From JBDTVS01 sp040007095 (GTDB lineage: Bacteria; Acidobacteriota; Vicinamibacteria; Vicinamibacterales; CAVVIG01), in the NCBI GenBank assembly GCA_040007095.1, contig JBDTVS010000049.1, forward strand, positions 1 to 64,000: 64,000 nucleotides of DNA, read 5' to 3'. Below, piece by piece: positions 43,964-53,251 of this stretch. Positions within the stretch are counted from its first letter, which is position 1; each line of letters starts with the position of its first letter. A program made the position numbers and the translations under genes. The notes below the pieces were generated by a model that was given only the letters and a program-made list of their open reading frames with translations, did no database searches and had not been told where the DNA came from.

Positions 43964-45451
43964 CTAAGGGTCTCGCCATTTTCTCCCCGTGGCTTCAATC
44001 AGCTGGTCGGCTTCGGGCGGGCCCCACGTGCCGGCGGGGTACGACGGCACGGTGGCGTCGGCTCTCTCTGCCCATCGCTCGAGGATTGGCGTCAGCCATC
44101 GCCATGACGCTTCGACTGCGTCTCGACGCATGAACAGCGTGGGATCGCCGGCCATGACGTCGAGCAGGAGCCGCTCGTAGGCCTCGGGCGTGGATCCGTT
44201 GAACGTGCTGCCGTACTGGAAATCCATCTTCACAGGGTCGACCACCACGTGCGGCCCCGGACGCTTGGATTGGATGGTCAGCGCAAAGCCCTCGTTTGGT
44301 TGAATTCGAATGGAGAGGACGTTGGGCTCGAGCGCCTCGGCCGGATCGGCGTTGAACAGGATCGGCGGGACGCTCTTCATGTGGATTGAGATCTCGCTGG
44401 CACGCTTGGGGAGCCGTTTGCCCGTCCGCAGGAAGACTGGAACACCGGCCCACCGCCAATTGTCGATGGCGACCTGCAGGGCGACGAAAGTCTCGGTGCG
44501 CGAAGCCGGGTCGACACCGTCCGCTTCCTTGTAGCCGCGAGTCTCGCCGTCGGAACCGGCCACGTACTGGCCGCGAACCACCTGCGAGTCGACCGCCTCG
44601 CCGCGGATCGGCCGCAGCGATCGGATGACGTCCAGCTTTTCGTCGCGAACGACATTGGCGTCGAGCGAGCGGGGCGCTTCCATCCCGACCAGCGCCACGA
44701 GCTGGAGGATATGGTTCTGCACCATGTCGCGCAACGCCCCGGCGTGGTCGTAGTAGCCGGCGCGCGTGCCGACGCCCTCGGATTCGGCGACGGTGATCTG
44801 CACGTGATCGATGTACTTCTGGTTGAACAGCGGCTCGAAGATGCTGTTCGCGAAGCGCAGGACCAGGATGTTCTGGACCGTTTCCTTCCCGAGGTAGTGG
44901 TCGATGCGGTAGATCTGCCGCTCGTCGAAAGCGGCGGCAAGCGCATCGTTGATGGCGCACGCCGACTCGAGGTCGTGCCCGATCGGCTTCTCGACGATCA
45001 GCCGGCAGCATGGACCGGAGTCCGGCGGCCGGATGAAGCCCGCCTCCGCCAGGTGTGTCACCGTCGGCGCAAACAGCGATGGGGGGACGGCCAGGTAGTA
45101 GATGCGGTTTCCGGGCAGCCCGCCTTCGTGCTCGATCGTGTCGAGCCGTGCGCCGAGGACGCGAAATCCCGGGACGTCGTCCAGCTGCGCGTTGACAAAG
45201 AACAGCGAAGGCGCAAATGTCCCCCAAGCCGAGTCGTCCAGCGGCCGGCGGGAAAATTGCGTGGTGCCATCCTTCGCGAAGCTGCGGTACTCCTCGTCGG
45301 TCATGGCTTTTCGGCCGACGCCGACCACCGCGAATTTCGGCGGCAGGAGGCCGTCCACATGCAGGTTGTAGAGCGCGGGCAGAAGCTTGCGGTGCGCCAG
45401 ATCGCCGGCGCCGCCAAAGATGACGAGGGTGACGGGCTGGACTTCACTCAT
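43964..45451 (-). CDS. zwf: Glucose-6-phosphate 1-dehydrogenase
   Basis: A 495-residue enzyme of usual family length. It has the nucleotide-binding start IFGGAGDLAHRKLLPALYNL and the substrate/catalytic motif RIDHYLGKETVQNILVLRFA, with the catalytic His further along. It oxidises glucose 6-phosphate to 6-phosphogluconolactone, reducing NADP in the first step of the oxidative pentose phosphate pathway. The ATG overlaps the end of gnd by 8 nt, so both are made together. No 6-phosphogluconolactonase gene is seen nearby. Confidence 0.95.
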   Translation of the reverse strand: MSEVQPVTLVIFGGAGDLAHRKLLPALYNLHVDGLLPPKFAVVGVGRKAMTDEEYRSFAKDGTTQFSRRPLDDSAWGTFAPSLFFVNAQLDDVPGFRVLGARLDTIEHEGGLPGNRIYYLAVPPSLFAPTVTHLAEAGFIRPPDSGPCCRLIVEKPIGHDLESACAINDALAAAFDERQIYRIDHYLGKETVQNILVLRFANSIFEPLFNQKYIDHVQITVAESEGVGTRAGYYDHAGALRDMVQNHILQLVALVGMEAPRSLDANVVRDEKLDVIRSLRPIRGEAVDSQVVRGQYVAGSDGETRGYKEADGVDPASRTETFVALQVAIDNWRWAGVPVFLRTGKRLPKRASEISIHMKSVPPILFNADPAEALEPNVLSIRIQPNEGFALTIQSKRPGPHVVVDPVKMDFQYGSTFNGSTPEAYERLLLDVMAGDPTLFMRRDAVEASWRWLTPILERWAERADATVPSYPAGTWGPPEADQLIEATGRKWRDP

Positions 45452-46346
45452 GGTGTGCTTGGACGGCGTGGCCGCCGAACTGATGGCGTAGTGCGGCCAG
45501 CAGGCGCTCCCCGAACGGATTGTCTTCGCGCGACCGGAACCGTGTGAACAGCGCGGCGGTCAACACCGGCGCCGGCACCGCACGGTCGATGGCTTCGTGC
45601 GCGGTCCACCGTCCTTCGCCGGAGTCCTCGACAAAGGCCTTCACATTGTCCAGCGTCGGTTGCTCGTGCAGCGCGCGTGCGGTCAATTCGAGCAGCCAGG
45701 ATCGCACGACGCTGCCGTGCATCCACAGATCCGCGACCGCGGCCAGATCGACCGGATAGGCCCCGGCCTGCATGAGATGGAAGCCTTCGGCATAGGATTG
45801 CATCAATCCGTACTCAATCGCGTTGTGCACCATCTTCACGTAGTGCCCGGCCCCGTGATCGCCCACCCGGAGGTATCCCTGCTCCGGCGCCAGCGTGAGG
45901 AACACCGGTTCGAGCGCACGGCAGACGGGCTCTTCGCCGCCGACCATCAGGCAATAGCCTTCCGTCAGCCCCCAGATGCCGCCGCTCGTCCCGGCGTCCA
46001 CGTAGTGCACGCCCCTGGCGCTCAGCTCGCCGGCTCGCCGCACATCGTCGTGAAAGTTGGAGTTGCCGCCGTCGATGATGATGTCGCCGGGGGACAGGAT
46101 CGAGGAAAGAGCAGTAACGGTGGACTCGGTGGGTGCGCCTGCAGGTACCATCACCCAGACCGCCCGCGGCGGCGAGAGGGCTTCAACCAGCGATTCGAGC
46201 GACGAGGCGCCGCGCGCGGCGGCGGACTCTGCTTGACGCACCGCCTCCGGCGCGCGGTCGAATGCCACCACCTGGTGTCCGCCGCCGATCAGACGCTTCA
46301 CCATGTTCAGCCCCATTTTGCCGAGGCCGACAAATCCAATTTGCAT
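45444..46346 (-). CDS. gnd: 6-phosphogluconate dehydrogenase (decarboxylating), short form
   Basis: A 300-residue enzyme, the short Gnd form rather than the 470-residue one. Motifs: Rossmann GFVGLGKMGLNMVKRL at the N-terminus, GTSGGIWGLTEGYCLMVGG and the active-site KMVHNAIEYGLMQSYAEGF. It oxidises and decarboxylates 6-phosphogluconate to ribulose 5-phosphate. ATG 46346 is chosen because GGAG lies 6 nt upstream; the frame is open 21 nt further. First gene of the gnd-zwf operon. Confidence 0.94.
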   Translation of the reverse strand: MQIGFVGLGKMGLNMVKRLIGGGHQVVAFDRAPEAVRQAESAAARGASSLESLVEALSPPRAVWVMVPAGAPTESTVTALSSILSPGDIIIDGGNSNFHDDVRRAGELSARGVHYVDAGTSGGIWGLTEGYCLMVGGEEPVCRALEPVFLTLAPEQGYLRVGDHGAGHYVKMVHNAIEYGLMQSYAEGFHLMQAGAYPVDLAAVADLWMHGSVVRSWLLELTARALHEQPTLDNVKAFVEDSGEGRWTAHEAIDRAVPAPVLTAALFTRFRSREDNPFGERLLAALRHQFGGHAVQAHHE

Positions 46347-46388
46347 CAGAGACTCCAGGCCCGCCACACGCCGCGGGTTGCGTCCACG

Positions 46389-46435
46389 GTCCGGTTCAAG
46401 CCGGACACTATCCGACGATCGGGCTTTCCGATCGT
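46389..46435. repeat. Two adjacent hairpins upstream of gnd
   Basis: GTCCGG / CCGGAC with a TTCAAG loop (46389-46406), then ACGATCGG-GCTTT-CCGATCGT (46415-46435), a perfect 8-bp stem. The first resembles the hairpin at 25486-25503. They lie between the divergent gnd and small-protein genes and could be an intergenic repeat or an operator. Confidence 0.55.
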
Positions 46436-46544
46436 ACGATCAACTGCTCTGAGCCGGCTCGACCGAGTTGCGGGTGATGGTGACTATCCGCTGAGCGTGC
46501 ACGGCGCTCATTTCTCTAGCATACTTAAAGAGACAGTCCACGAG

Positions 46545-46799
46545 ATGGCCAGAGGTTTTGAAAGCAAGGACATCGAGTATCAGCAGTCGGAGGCGCAGCG
46601 TCCCCGCGCGAACACCGGCGTGCGGAGCGCCGCAGAGCGGGAGGCCGACGCGCGCCGGCGCACGCTCGAGCTCTCAATCGTGCGCACTGAATCCGATCTA
46701 CGCGCGGCCACCTCGCCTGTGCACCGCCGCATGCTCGAGCAGGCGTTGACGGCCCTGCGCGATCGCGTCGGGAGTGACGCTGGGCGCGACTCTGAATGA
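46545..46799 (+). CDS. Small charged helical protein
   Basis: An 84-residue, strongly charged, helical protein (AAEREADARRRTLELSIVRT), unrecognised. ATG 46545 is the first start after an AT-rich leader (CATACTTAAAG). Its stop overlaps the start of the TesA-like gene by 4 nt (ATGA), so it heads the overlapping esterase/ABC-exporter operon. Confidence 0.6.
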   Translation: MARGFESKDIEYQQSEAQRPRANTGVRSAAEREADARRRTLELSIVRTESDLRAATSPVHRRMLEQALTALRDRVGSDAGRDSE

Positions 46800-47554
46800 T
46801 GCGTGAGGGCCCACGACTGGTGCTCCGGGCGCTGGCCTGTACGCTCGTCGCCGCGACATTGTGGACAGGTTGCGGCCGAGGCGGCGCGCCTGAGGAGCGC
46901 CGCGCTTCGCCTGCCGCTTCGAAAGGCGCGGCCACCACTCCGCTCCCGCCCGTGGCTGGTGCCTCCGGGCCACGGGTGGTGATCCTTGGCGACAGCCTGA
47001 CTGCGGGCCTCGGGCTGCCGATGACACGCGCGTATCCGTCGCTGCTCCAGCACCGCATGGACGACGCCGGGCTGGGCTACACCATCGTGAACGCGGGCGT
47101 CTCCGGCGATACGTCGGCCGGCGGGCTCTCCCGACTTGACTGGGCGCTCGACGGCGACGTCAGGATCCTGGTGGTCGCGCTCGGGGGGAACGACGGCCTG
47201 CGCGGTCTGCCTGTCGCCGAGCTGTCGCGCAACCTCTCGCAAATCATCGAGCGGGCGCAGGCGCGTGGCGTGACCGTGATCCTGGCGGGCATGGAGGCGC
47301 CACCGAATTACGGCGTCGATTACACGCTCGCTTTTCACAAGGCCTACCCGGCCCTCGCGAAAAAATACGACGTGAAACTGATCCCGTTTCTGCTCGAGCG
47401 CGTCGCCGGCATCACCGACCTGAATCAGGCCGACGGCATTCACCCGACTGCTGACGGCGCGCAGATCGTGGCCGACACCGTGTGGAGCGTTTTGCAGCCC
47501 GCGATCGAAAGCGATGCGCAACGCGCCGGCTCCCGAAAGGCTCCCAGTCAATGA
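46796..47554 (+). CDS. tesA: SGNH/GDSL esterase, TesA-like lipoprotein
   Basis: A 252-residue exported esterase. The signal ends in a lipobox-like LWTGC near residue 26, then a 30-residue Ala/Pro linker. The SGNH blocks are complete: ILGDSLTAGLG (Ser), the Gly of NAGVSGDTS, LGGNDGL (Asn) and DGIHPTADG (Asp and His). TesA hydrolyses long-chain acyl esters, thioesters and lysophospholipids in the periplasm. It overlaps the genes on both sides by 4 nt. In E. coli tesA is next to and divergent from ybbA-ybbP; here all three are in one operon. Confidence 0.88.
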   Translation: MMREGPRLVLRALACTLVAATLWTGCGRGGAPEERRASPAASKGAATTPLPPVAGASGPRVVILGDSLTAGLGLPMTRAYPSLLQHRMDDAGLGYTIVNAGVSGDTSAGGLSRLDWALDGDVRILVVALGGNDGLRGLPVAELSRNLSQIIERAQARGVTVILAGMEAPPNYGVDYTLAFHKAYPALAKKYDVKLIPFLLERVAGITDLNQADGIHPTADGAQIVADTVWSVLQPAIESDAQRAGSRKAPSQ

Positions 47555-48237
47555 TCGAGTTGCGCGGCGTGTCGAAAACGGTGATGAGCGGAAGCGAATC
47601 GCTGACCATCCTGCACCCGCTCTCGATGCAGATTCCCGCGGGACAGTTTCTGGCGATTGTGGGGCCGTCGGGAAGCGGCAAGTCCACGCTGCTCGGGCTG
47701 CTGGCCGGCCTGGACGCACCGACATCGGGCTCCGTGTCGATTGACGGCGTGGACATCACGAAGCTCGACGAGGATCAGCTCGCCAAGCTGCGCGGCGAAA
47801 AGATCGGCTTCGTGTTCCAGTTCTTTCACCTCATTCCGTCGCTGACCGCGCTCGAGAACGTGTCGGTGCCGATGGAAATCATCGGCGTGCGGGATGCGCA
47901 GCCGAACGCGCAGCGTCTGCTGGAGGAAGTGGGACTGACGGGGAGGGCGCACCATTACCCCTCGCAGCTCTCCGGCGGGGAACAGCAGCGGGTCGCGCTG
48001 GCGCGCGCGCTCGCCAACGATCCGCCCATCGTGCTGGCGGACGAGCCGACGGGAAACCTCGACACGCGCAACGGGCGTCACATCATGGAGCTGCTTCGCA
48101 AGATTCACCGCGAGCGGGGAACCACCATCGTACTGGTGACGCACGACGCCGAGCTCGCCGCCACGGCCGATGCACGGCTGGTGCTCAGGGACGGCCGCGT
48201 GGTCGAGGCCGACGTGCCGACGGCGGTGCTTCGATGA
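47551..48237 (+). CDS. ybbA: ABC transporter ATP-binding protein, YbbA-like
   Basis: A 228-residue ATPase of the LolD/MacB group. Walker A GPSGSGKST, signature LSGGEQQRVALARALA, Walker B IVLADEPTGNLD and the switch His in LVTHDAELA are all present. It powers the adjacent FtsX-type permease. The start ATG 47551 overlaps the esterase stop, and the end overlaps the permease start, each by 4 nt. Confidence 0.93.
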   Translation: MIELRGVSKTVMSGSESLTILHPLSMQIPAGQFLAIVGPSGSGKSTLLGLLAGLDAPTSGSVSIDGVDITKLDEDQLAKLRGEKIGFVFQFFHLIPSLTALENVSVPMEIIGVRDAQPNAQRLLEEVGLTGRAHHYPSQLSGGEQQRVALARALANDPPIVLADEPTGNLDTRNGRHIMELLRKIHRERGTTIVLVTHDAELAATADARLVLRDGRVVEADVPTAVLR

Positions 48238-50765
48238 GGTTCGTCTTTCGCATGGCGGTGCGCGAAACACGGGCGTCCTGGACGCGGCTGCTGTTCTTCT
48301 TTCTGTGCATCGCGGTTGGCGTGGCCGCCATCGTCACGCTGCGATCCGTCATCCAGAGCGTGCGCGGCGTGTTCGGGCGGGAGGCGAAAGCGCTGATTGC
48401 GGCCGACGTGCTGGTCTCGTCGAATGTCGATTTTGCGCCGGACACCCGAAAGACGATTGACCGGCGATTCGCCGAGTTCGGCGCCGAAGAGTGGACCGAG
48501 TCGGTGGAGACGCCGACCATGTCGCGACCATCGGACGGACGACCGGTCGCCCGCATGGTCGAGCTCCGTGCCGTCCAGCGGGCCTTTCCCCTTTACGGTA
48601 ACGTGGGCCTCGAAGGCGGTCAGACCTACTCGCACGCTCTCCTCCAGGGGCACGGCGTGCTGGTACGGCCAGAGCTCCTGACCGCGCTCGGCTTGAAAGT
48701 CGGTGACGCGCTGGCGATCGGCAAGTCGGCCTTCACCATTCGTGGTGTGATTACGACGGAGCCGGGCCGGCGCGTCGGCGGTTTCAGCCTGGGCCCGCGT
48801 GTGCTGATCGATTACGACGACCTGGCGTCGACCGGCCTGCTGAGCGTGGGCAGCCGAGCGCGCCACATCCTGCTCGTGCGTGTGCCCGAAGGCCGCATCG
48901 AGTCGCTCGTCGCTGCCCTGCGGAGCGACTTCCGGGAACAGTTCGTCGGTGCCAGGTCCTATCGCTCAACCGACGACGAGGTCGGCCGCGATTTCGATCG
49001 GGCGGAAAACTATCTCAGCCTGGTTGGCCTGGTGATCGTCATCCTTGGTGGCATCGCGGTGTCGAGCGTGACACGCGTGTTCATCCTGCAGAAAATTCGC
49101 AGTATTGCGGTCCTGAAATGCCTTGGGGCGCGCAGCGGCCAGATCATGTGGGTCTACGTCATGCAGGTCCTGGCGCTTGGCCTGGCGGGCAGCGTGCTTG
49201 GCGTGGCGCTGGCGCGCGCCGTGCTGGCCGCGATTCCCGTGGCGCTCGGCGGATCGACGTCCATTCTCGCCGAAGCGGACTACGGTCTGTCGTGGAGCGC
49301 CGCGGCGCAGGGCACCGCGGTCGGCATTCTCGTCTCGCTGCTGTTTTCAGTCGTGCCCCTCATGCAGGTCCGGTACGTGAAGCCGTCGCTGCTGCTGCGC
49401 GACGAGACCGTCCGGCGGCCGCGCGATTGGACCCGTATTGCGGTGATGGTGCTCGTCTCTCTCGGGCTTGTTGCCGTCGCCGGGTGGCAAGCCGGCTCCC
49501 TGCGCGTCGGTGCCGTCGTCTGCTGCGGCTTTGCGGCCCTGGCCGTCGTCCTGCAACTGGCCGGACGCGGGCTGATCACCCTCCTCAAACCGCTCACCCT
49601 GTCGCCGTCGTTCCCGCTGCGTCACGCCGTGCTGCATCTGTCGAGGCCGGGGAACCAGACCCGCGTCGTGTTGTTTGCCGTGGGTCTCGGCGCGTTTTTC
49701 GTCGTCGGCGTTCGATCACTGCAGGCGAGCCTGCTCCAGGAATTCTCGGTGCAGATTTCGGATGATGCACCCGACATGTTCCTGATCGACATTCAACGCG
49801 ACCAGGTCGAGGGCGTTCGCGCGTTTCTCGCGGACGCCAGGAACGGGGCGGGCCAATCCCGGCTGATTCCGACCCTGCGCGCCCGCGTGACGGGAGTGAC
49901 CGGCCGCGAGACCAACCTCGAGACCTTCGAGGACGTCCGCGCCCGAGGGTCGCTGGCCCGCGAGTACACGATTACCTACCGTGATCATCTCGAGCCGAAT
50001 GAGCACATCGTCGCCGGGGCGTTCGCCACCGGGTCGTCGGCCGACCCTGAAGTGTCGGTGGAGCAGGGGATCCACGAGCGTTTCGCCATCAACGTTGGCG
50101 ACACGATCCGCTTCGACATCCTGGGCCGCCCGATCAGCGCCCGCGTGACCAGCATCCGCGAAGTCGACTGGCGCGACTCCCGCAGCGGCGGTTTCATGTT
50201 CGTGTTCCGGCCGGGCGCGCTCGAGCAGGCGCCGCAGACCTACATCGCGCCCCTCAAGGCGCCGAACGACACGGTGGCCCGGGCCAAGTTCCAGCACGAC
50301 CTGGTCGAGAAGTTTCCCAACGTCTCGGTGATCGACTTTCACGAGATCCTGGTCACCGTCCGCGACATCATGTCGAAGGTGACGCTGGCCATTTCGGTCG
50401 TTGGCGGCCTGGTTCTGTTCAGCGGCGCGCTGATTCTGATTGGCGCCGTCGCGATGACGAAGTTTCAGCGCATCTATGAGGCCGCCGTCCTGAAGACGCT
50501 GGGCGCGAACACCCGCACGATCGCCAAGATGCTGCTGTTCGAGTACGGCGTGCTCGGCTCCCTGGCCGGCGTCGTCGGATCGCTCGGCGCGGTCGCACTG
50601 ACGTGGGGTGTCAGCCGTTACGCGCTCGAGATTCCCTGGCGCCTCTTCGTCGGCGAGCATGTGGGGGGCGTGGCCATCACGGCGGTCCTGGTGGCCGCGA
50701 TCGGCGTCTTGTCGAGCCTCGACGTGCTCAGGCACAAACCGCTCGCCACGCTGCGAGCCGAGTAA
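48234..50765 (+). CDS. ybbP: FtsX-type ABC permease, YbbP-like
   Basis: An 843-residue membrane protein. N-terminal helix (LLFFFLCIAVGVAAIVTL), large periplasmic domain, then a block of three helices with FtsX motifs (SSVTRVFILQKIRSIAVLKC), two further helices, a second periplasmic domain and a second FtsX block near the C-terminus (AVLKTLGANTRTIAKMLLFE). This two-block architecture matches YbbP. With YbbA it should mobilise lipids or lipoprotein-linked substrates across the envelope; the substrate is undetermined. Its coupling to a TesA-like esterase suggests a role in lipid handling. Confidence 0.9.
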   Translation: MRFVFRMAVRETRASWTRLLFFFLCIAVGVAAIVTLRSVIQSVRGVFGREAKALIAADVLVSSNVDFAPDTRKTIDRRFAEFGAEEWTESVETPTMSRPSDGRPVARMVELRAVQRAFPLYGNVGLEGGQTYSHALLQGHGVLVRPELLTALGLKVGDALAIGKSAFTIRGVITTEPGRRVGGFSLGPRVLIDYDDLASTGLLSVGSRARHILLVRVPEGRIESLVAALRSDFREQFVGARSYRSTDDEVGRDFDRAENYLSLVGLVIVILGGIAVSSVTRVFILQKIRSIAVLKCLGARSGQIMWVYVMQVLALGLAGSVLGVALARAVLAAIPVALGGSTSILAEADYGLSWSAAAQGTAVGILVSLLFSVVPLMQVRYVKPSLLLRDETVRRPRDWTRIAVMVLVSLGLVAVAGWQAGSLRVGAVVCCGFAALAVVLQLAGRGLITLLKPLTLSPSFPLRHAVLHLSRPGNQTRVVLFAVGLGAFFVVGVRSLQASLLQEFSVQISDDAPDMFLIDIQRDQVEGVRAFLADARNGAGQSRLIPTLRARVTGVTGRETNLETFEDVRARGSLAREYTITYRDHLEPNEHIVAGAFATGSSADPEVSVEQGIHERFAINVGDTIRFDILGRPISARVTSIREVDWRDSRSGGFMFVFRPGALEQAPQTYIAPLKAPNDTVARAKFQHDLVEKFPNVSVIDFHEILVTVRDIMSKVTLAISVVGGLVLFSGALILIGAVAMTKFQRIYEAAVLKTLGANTRTIAKMLLFEYGVLGSLAGVVGSLGAVALTWGVSRYALEIPWRLFVGEHVGGVAITAVLVAAIGVLSSLDVLRHKPLATLRAE

Positions 50766-50784
50766 CGCGACCCGCACCAGCGCG

Positions 50785-52137
50785 ATGACATCGAGAGTGA
50801 CCGACCCGTCGGAGTCGTTTCTCGAGCATCGATTCGCGCTCACCGCCAACGGCACGAACGTCCGGACCGAGGTGGTTGCCGGTCTCACCACGTTTCTGAC
50901 GATGGCCTACATCATCTTCGTGCAGCCGGCGGTGCTGAGCGCGGCCGGCATGGACTTCGGCGCGGTGCTGACCGCCACCTGCCTGGCGACTGCCGCCGCC
51001 ACGCTGCTGATGGGGCTGCTGGCCAACTATCCCATCGCCGTCGCGCCCGCCATGGGCCACAATTTCTTCTTCGCCTACACCGTGGTCATCGGCATGCACG
51101 TGCCGTGGCGGGTCGCGCTTGGCGGTGTCGCGATCGCAGGTGCGCTGTTCGTCGTGACGTCCAGCGTCGGGTTACGCGAGCGGTTGATTACGGCGATTCC
51201 CACCTCGATCAAGCATGCCATTGCGGCAGGGATCGGCCTGCTCGTGGCCATGATTGGTCTGCAGTGGGCCGGACTGATTGTCGCCGCCCCGGGCACGCTG
51301 GTCACGCTTGGCGACCTGCACAGTCGGCCGGTCATGCTGGCGACGTCTGGGCTGGCGCTCACCGCGATACTGATGGCCCGCCGTGTGCCAGGCGCCCTGT
51401 TGTGGGGCATCCTGGCGAGCACCGCCGTCGGCCTGGCGCTGGGCATCGTTCGGTACCAGGGCCTCGCCAGTCGTCCCGCATCGCTCGCCCCAACGTTTCT
51501 CCAGTTCAGCATCGCCGGGGCATTCGTGCCGGGGATGGTGACGGTCGTCTTCGTGTTCTTCTTTCTGGCGCTGTTCGACTCCGTCGGCACGTTGGTCGGC
51601 GTCGGCACCCAGGCGGGATTCATGCGAGAAGGCACGCTGCCGCGAGCGCGACAGGCACTGCTGGCCGATGCGATCGGCACCGTGGTCGGCGCCGCGCTCG
51701 GAACATCCACCGTGACGGCATACATTGAAAGCGGAGCGGGCGTGGCCGCCGGCGGACGCACGGGTCTGGCGAGCGTCGTCACGGCGGCGCTCTTTCTCCT
51801 CTCGATCTTCTTTTACCCGCTGGTGCGAATGATCGGCGGCGGTTACACGGTGGGCAGCACCACGCTGTACCCCGTCATTGCGCCGCCACTGATTCTGGTC
51901 GGCACGATGATGATCGGTGGGCTCCGGCACATCGAGTGGGACGATCCGACCGAGGCCATTCCGGCGTTTCTGACGATCGTGATGATGCCGCTGGCGGTCA
52001 GCATCACGGAAGGGGTTGCCTTCGGGCTGCTTGCGTACGTGATCTTGAAGGTGGCGACTGGCAGAGGCCGCGAGGTCCATCCCTTGATCTTTCTTTTCGC
52101 CGCGCTGCTGCTCGGCCGGTATGCCTTCCTTCGATGA
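50785..52137 (+). CDS. NCS2 family (AzgA-like) purine permease
   Basis: A 450-residue inner-membrane transporter with about 12-14 helices. Family signatures: AGLTTFLTMAYIIFVQPAVL at the N-terminus, APAMGHNFFFAY, and GTSTVTAYIESGAGVAAGG followed by RTGLAS, typical of guanine/hypoxanthine AzgA-type carriers. It imports purine bases with protons. It starts 19 bp after the permease gene, so it is probably co-transcribed; the short gap leaves no room for a purine riboswitch. Confidence 0.9.
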   Translation: MTSRVTDPSESFLEHRFALTANGTNVRTEVVAGLTTFLTMAYIIFVQPAVLSAAGMDFGAVLTATCLATAAATLLMGLLANYPIAVAPAMGHNFFFAYTVVIGMHVPWRVALGGVAIAGALFVVTSSVGLRERLITAIPTSIKHAIAAGIGLLVAMIGLQWAGLIVAAPGTLVTLGDLHSRPVMLATSGLALTAILMARRVPGALLWGILASTAVGLALGIVRYQGLASRPASLAPTFLQFSIAGAFVPGMVTVVFVFFFLALFDSVGTLVGVGTQAGFMREGTLPRARQALLADAIGTVVGAALGTSTVTAYIESGAGVAAGGRTGLASVVTAALFLLSIFFYPLVRMIGGGYTVGSTTLYPVIAPPLILVGTMMIGGLRHIEWDDPTEAIPAFLTIVMMPLAVSITEGVAFGLLAYVILKVATGRGREVHPLIFLFAALLLGRYAFLR

Positions 52138-52194
52138 AATGCTATGATCCAAAGTTATTCAACCCACGGCCGGGCTTGAGGGGGTTCAGCGCGA

Positions 52195-52530
52195 ATGGAC
52201 GTGCAGCTTTTGAAAGACGCGCTGCTGAAAAAGCGCAGCGAGATTCTCGGCACGGGCGGTATCAAGCCGCTTCAGGCGTCGATGGAAAACAACACGCGCC
52301 AGGGTGACATGGCCGACCAGGCCAGCGGCAACAACGAAGTCCACATTCAGCTCAAGCTGAAACAGACCGACGCGAAGATCTTGCAGGCGATTGAAGAAGC
52401 CCTGACGCGGTTCGACAAGGGCACCTACGGCGCCTGTCGCGACTGCGGCGAGCCGATCTCGGACGCGCGATTGAATGCCATTCCATGGACGCGCGTCTGC
52501 ATCAGTTGCAAGGAAAAGCAGAGCTCGTGA
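52195..52530 (+). CDS. DksA/TraR-type zinc-finger protein
   Basis: A 111-residue protein. The C-terminal four-Cys zinc finger is complete (CRDCGEP, then CISC), preceded by a helical hairpin region (KLKQTDAKILQAIEEAL) and YGACRDCGEPISDARL. DksA/TraR proteins bind the RNA polymerase secondary channel and adjust transcription with ppGpp. It is shorter than E. coli DksA at the N-terminus. The stop overlaps the next gene by 4 nt (GTGA). Confidence 0.9.
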   Translation: MDVQLLKDALLKKRSEILGTGGIKPLQASMENNTRQGDMADQASGNNEVHIQLKLKQTDAKILQAIEEALTRFDKGTYGACRDCGEPISDARLNAIPWTRVCISCKEKQSS

Positions 52531-53012
52531 CCGATACCCTGCCGCTCCTGCAGGAGTTCTACCGGGAAAAACTGTCGATGCTGCTGCAACATCAGGCCGG
52601 CGCGCGCCTGATTCAGCAGTACGACGTCAACAATACCTATCAATACATCGTCAACCGGGACGACGTGCAGCTCTCGTGGATCGCCAAGGCGATCGAGGAG
52701 CTCGGCGGCGCGGTGGTCGAACAAACCGAGCACAGCCGCTCGTCGAGTGGGAAGGCCAGCGAGTCGGCGCGCCGGGTCATGGACGAAGACGTTCACGAGG
52801 CGCAAGCATTCGTCGATCGCTGGCGTCCACGGGTCGAGTCGATGAACCAGGCTCGACACCGGAGCATGCTCCGCGTGATTCTCGGCGAGACCCTCGAACA
52901 GAAGCGATTTTTCGAGCAGGCTCTGGCTGGCCGGACCGATCTCCTGGGGCGCCGCGGCAAGTCGGTAGGTCCCTCACATGGCGACGTCCTGGCTTCTCGC
53001 TGGATTGAATAA
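52527..53012 (+). CDS. Uncharacterised helical protein
   Basis: A 161-residue protein of mostly amphipathic helices (LPLLQEFYREKLSMLLQ, VQLSWIAKAIEELGG, HRSMLRVILGETLEQK). I do not recognise the family with confidence; the spacing of Glu and His residues could fit a ferritin-like bundle. GTG 52527 is chosen because it overlaps the DksA/TraR stop, indicating coupled translation and perhaps a shared stress role. Confidence 0.65.
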   Translation: MTDTLPLLQEFYREKLSMLLQHQAGARLIQQYDVNNTYQYIVNRDDVQLSWIAKAIEELGGAVVEQTEHSRSSSGKASESARRVMDEDVHEAQAFVDRWRPRVESMNQARHRSMLRVILGETLEQKRFFEQALAGRTDLLGRRGKSVGPSHGDVLASRWIE

Positions 53013-53251
53013 GCGCCCCACATCGCATGTGTTCTGGATCAATCCGGTTGTCAGGTCGGAGACCGGTTTCGACCTGGCCGCGTGAGATTATTATCGCCCC
53101 GACAGGCACCGGGCCAGCGGCGAGGAATCTTGTTCGCAGAGCTCGCGGCGGTCCTCGCCTCGAGGCGTGGGCGACGCCGACGCGGGTAGCCGTTTCAGGC
53201 TTGGCGTGCTGGCCGGTCGCGGCGCTCGCTTTCCACTGACCGAGTGATCCC

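Noticed and set aside
50766..50784. Purine riboswitch for the NCS2 permease
   Set aside because: Only 19 bp separate it from the preceding gene, too short for an aptamer.
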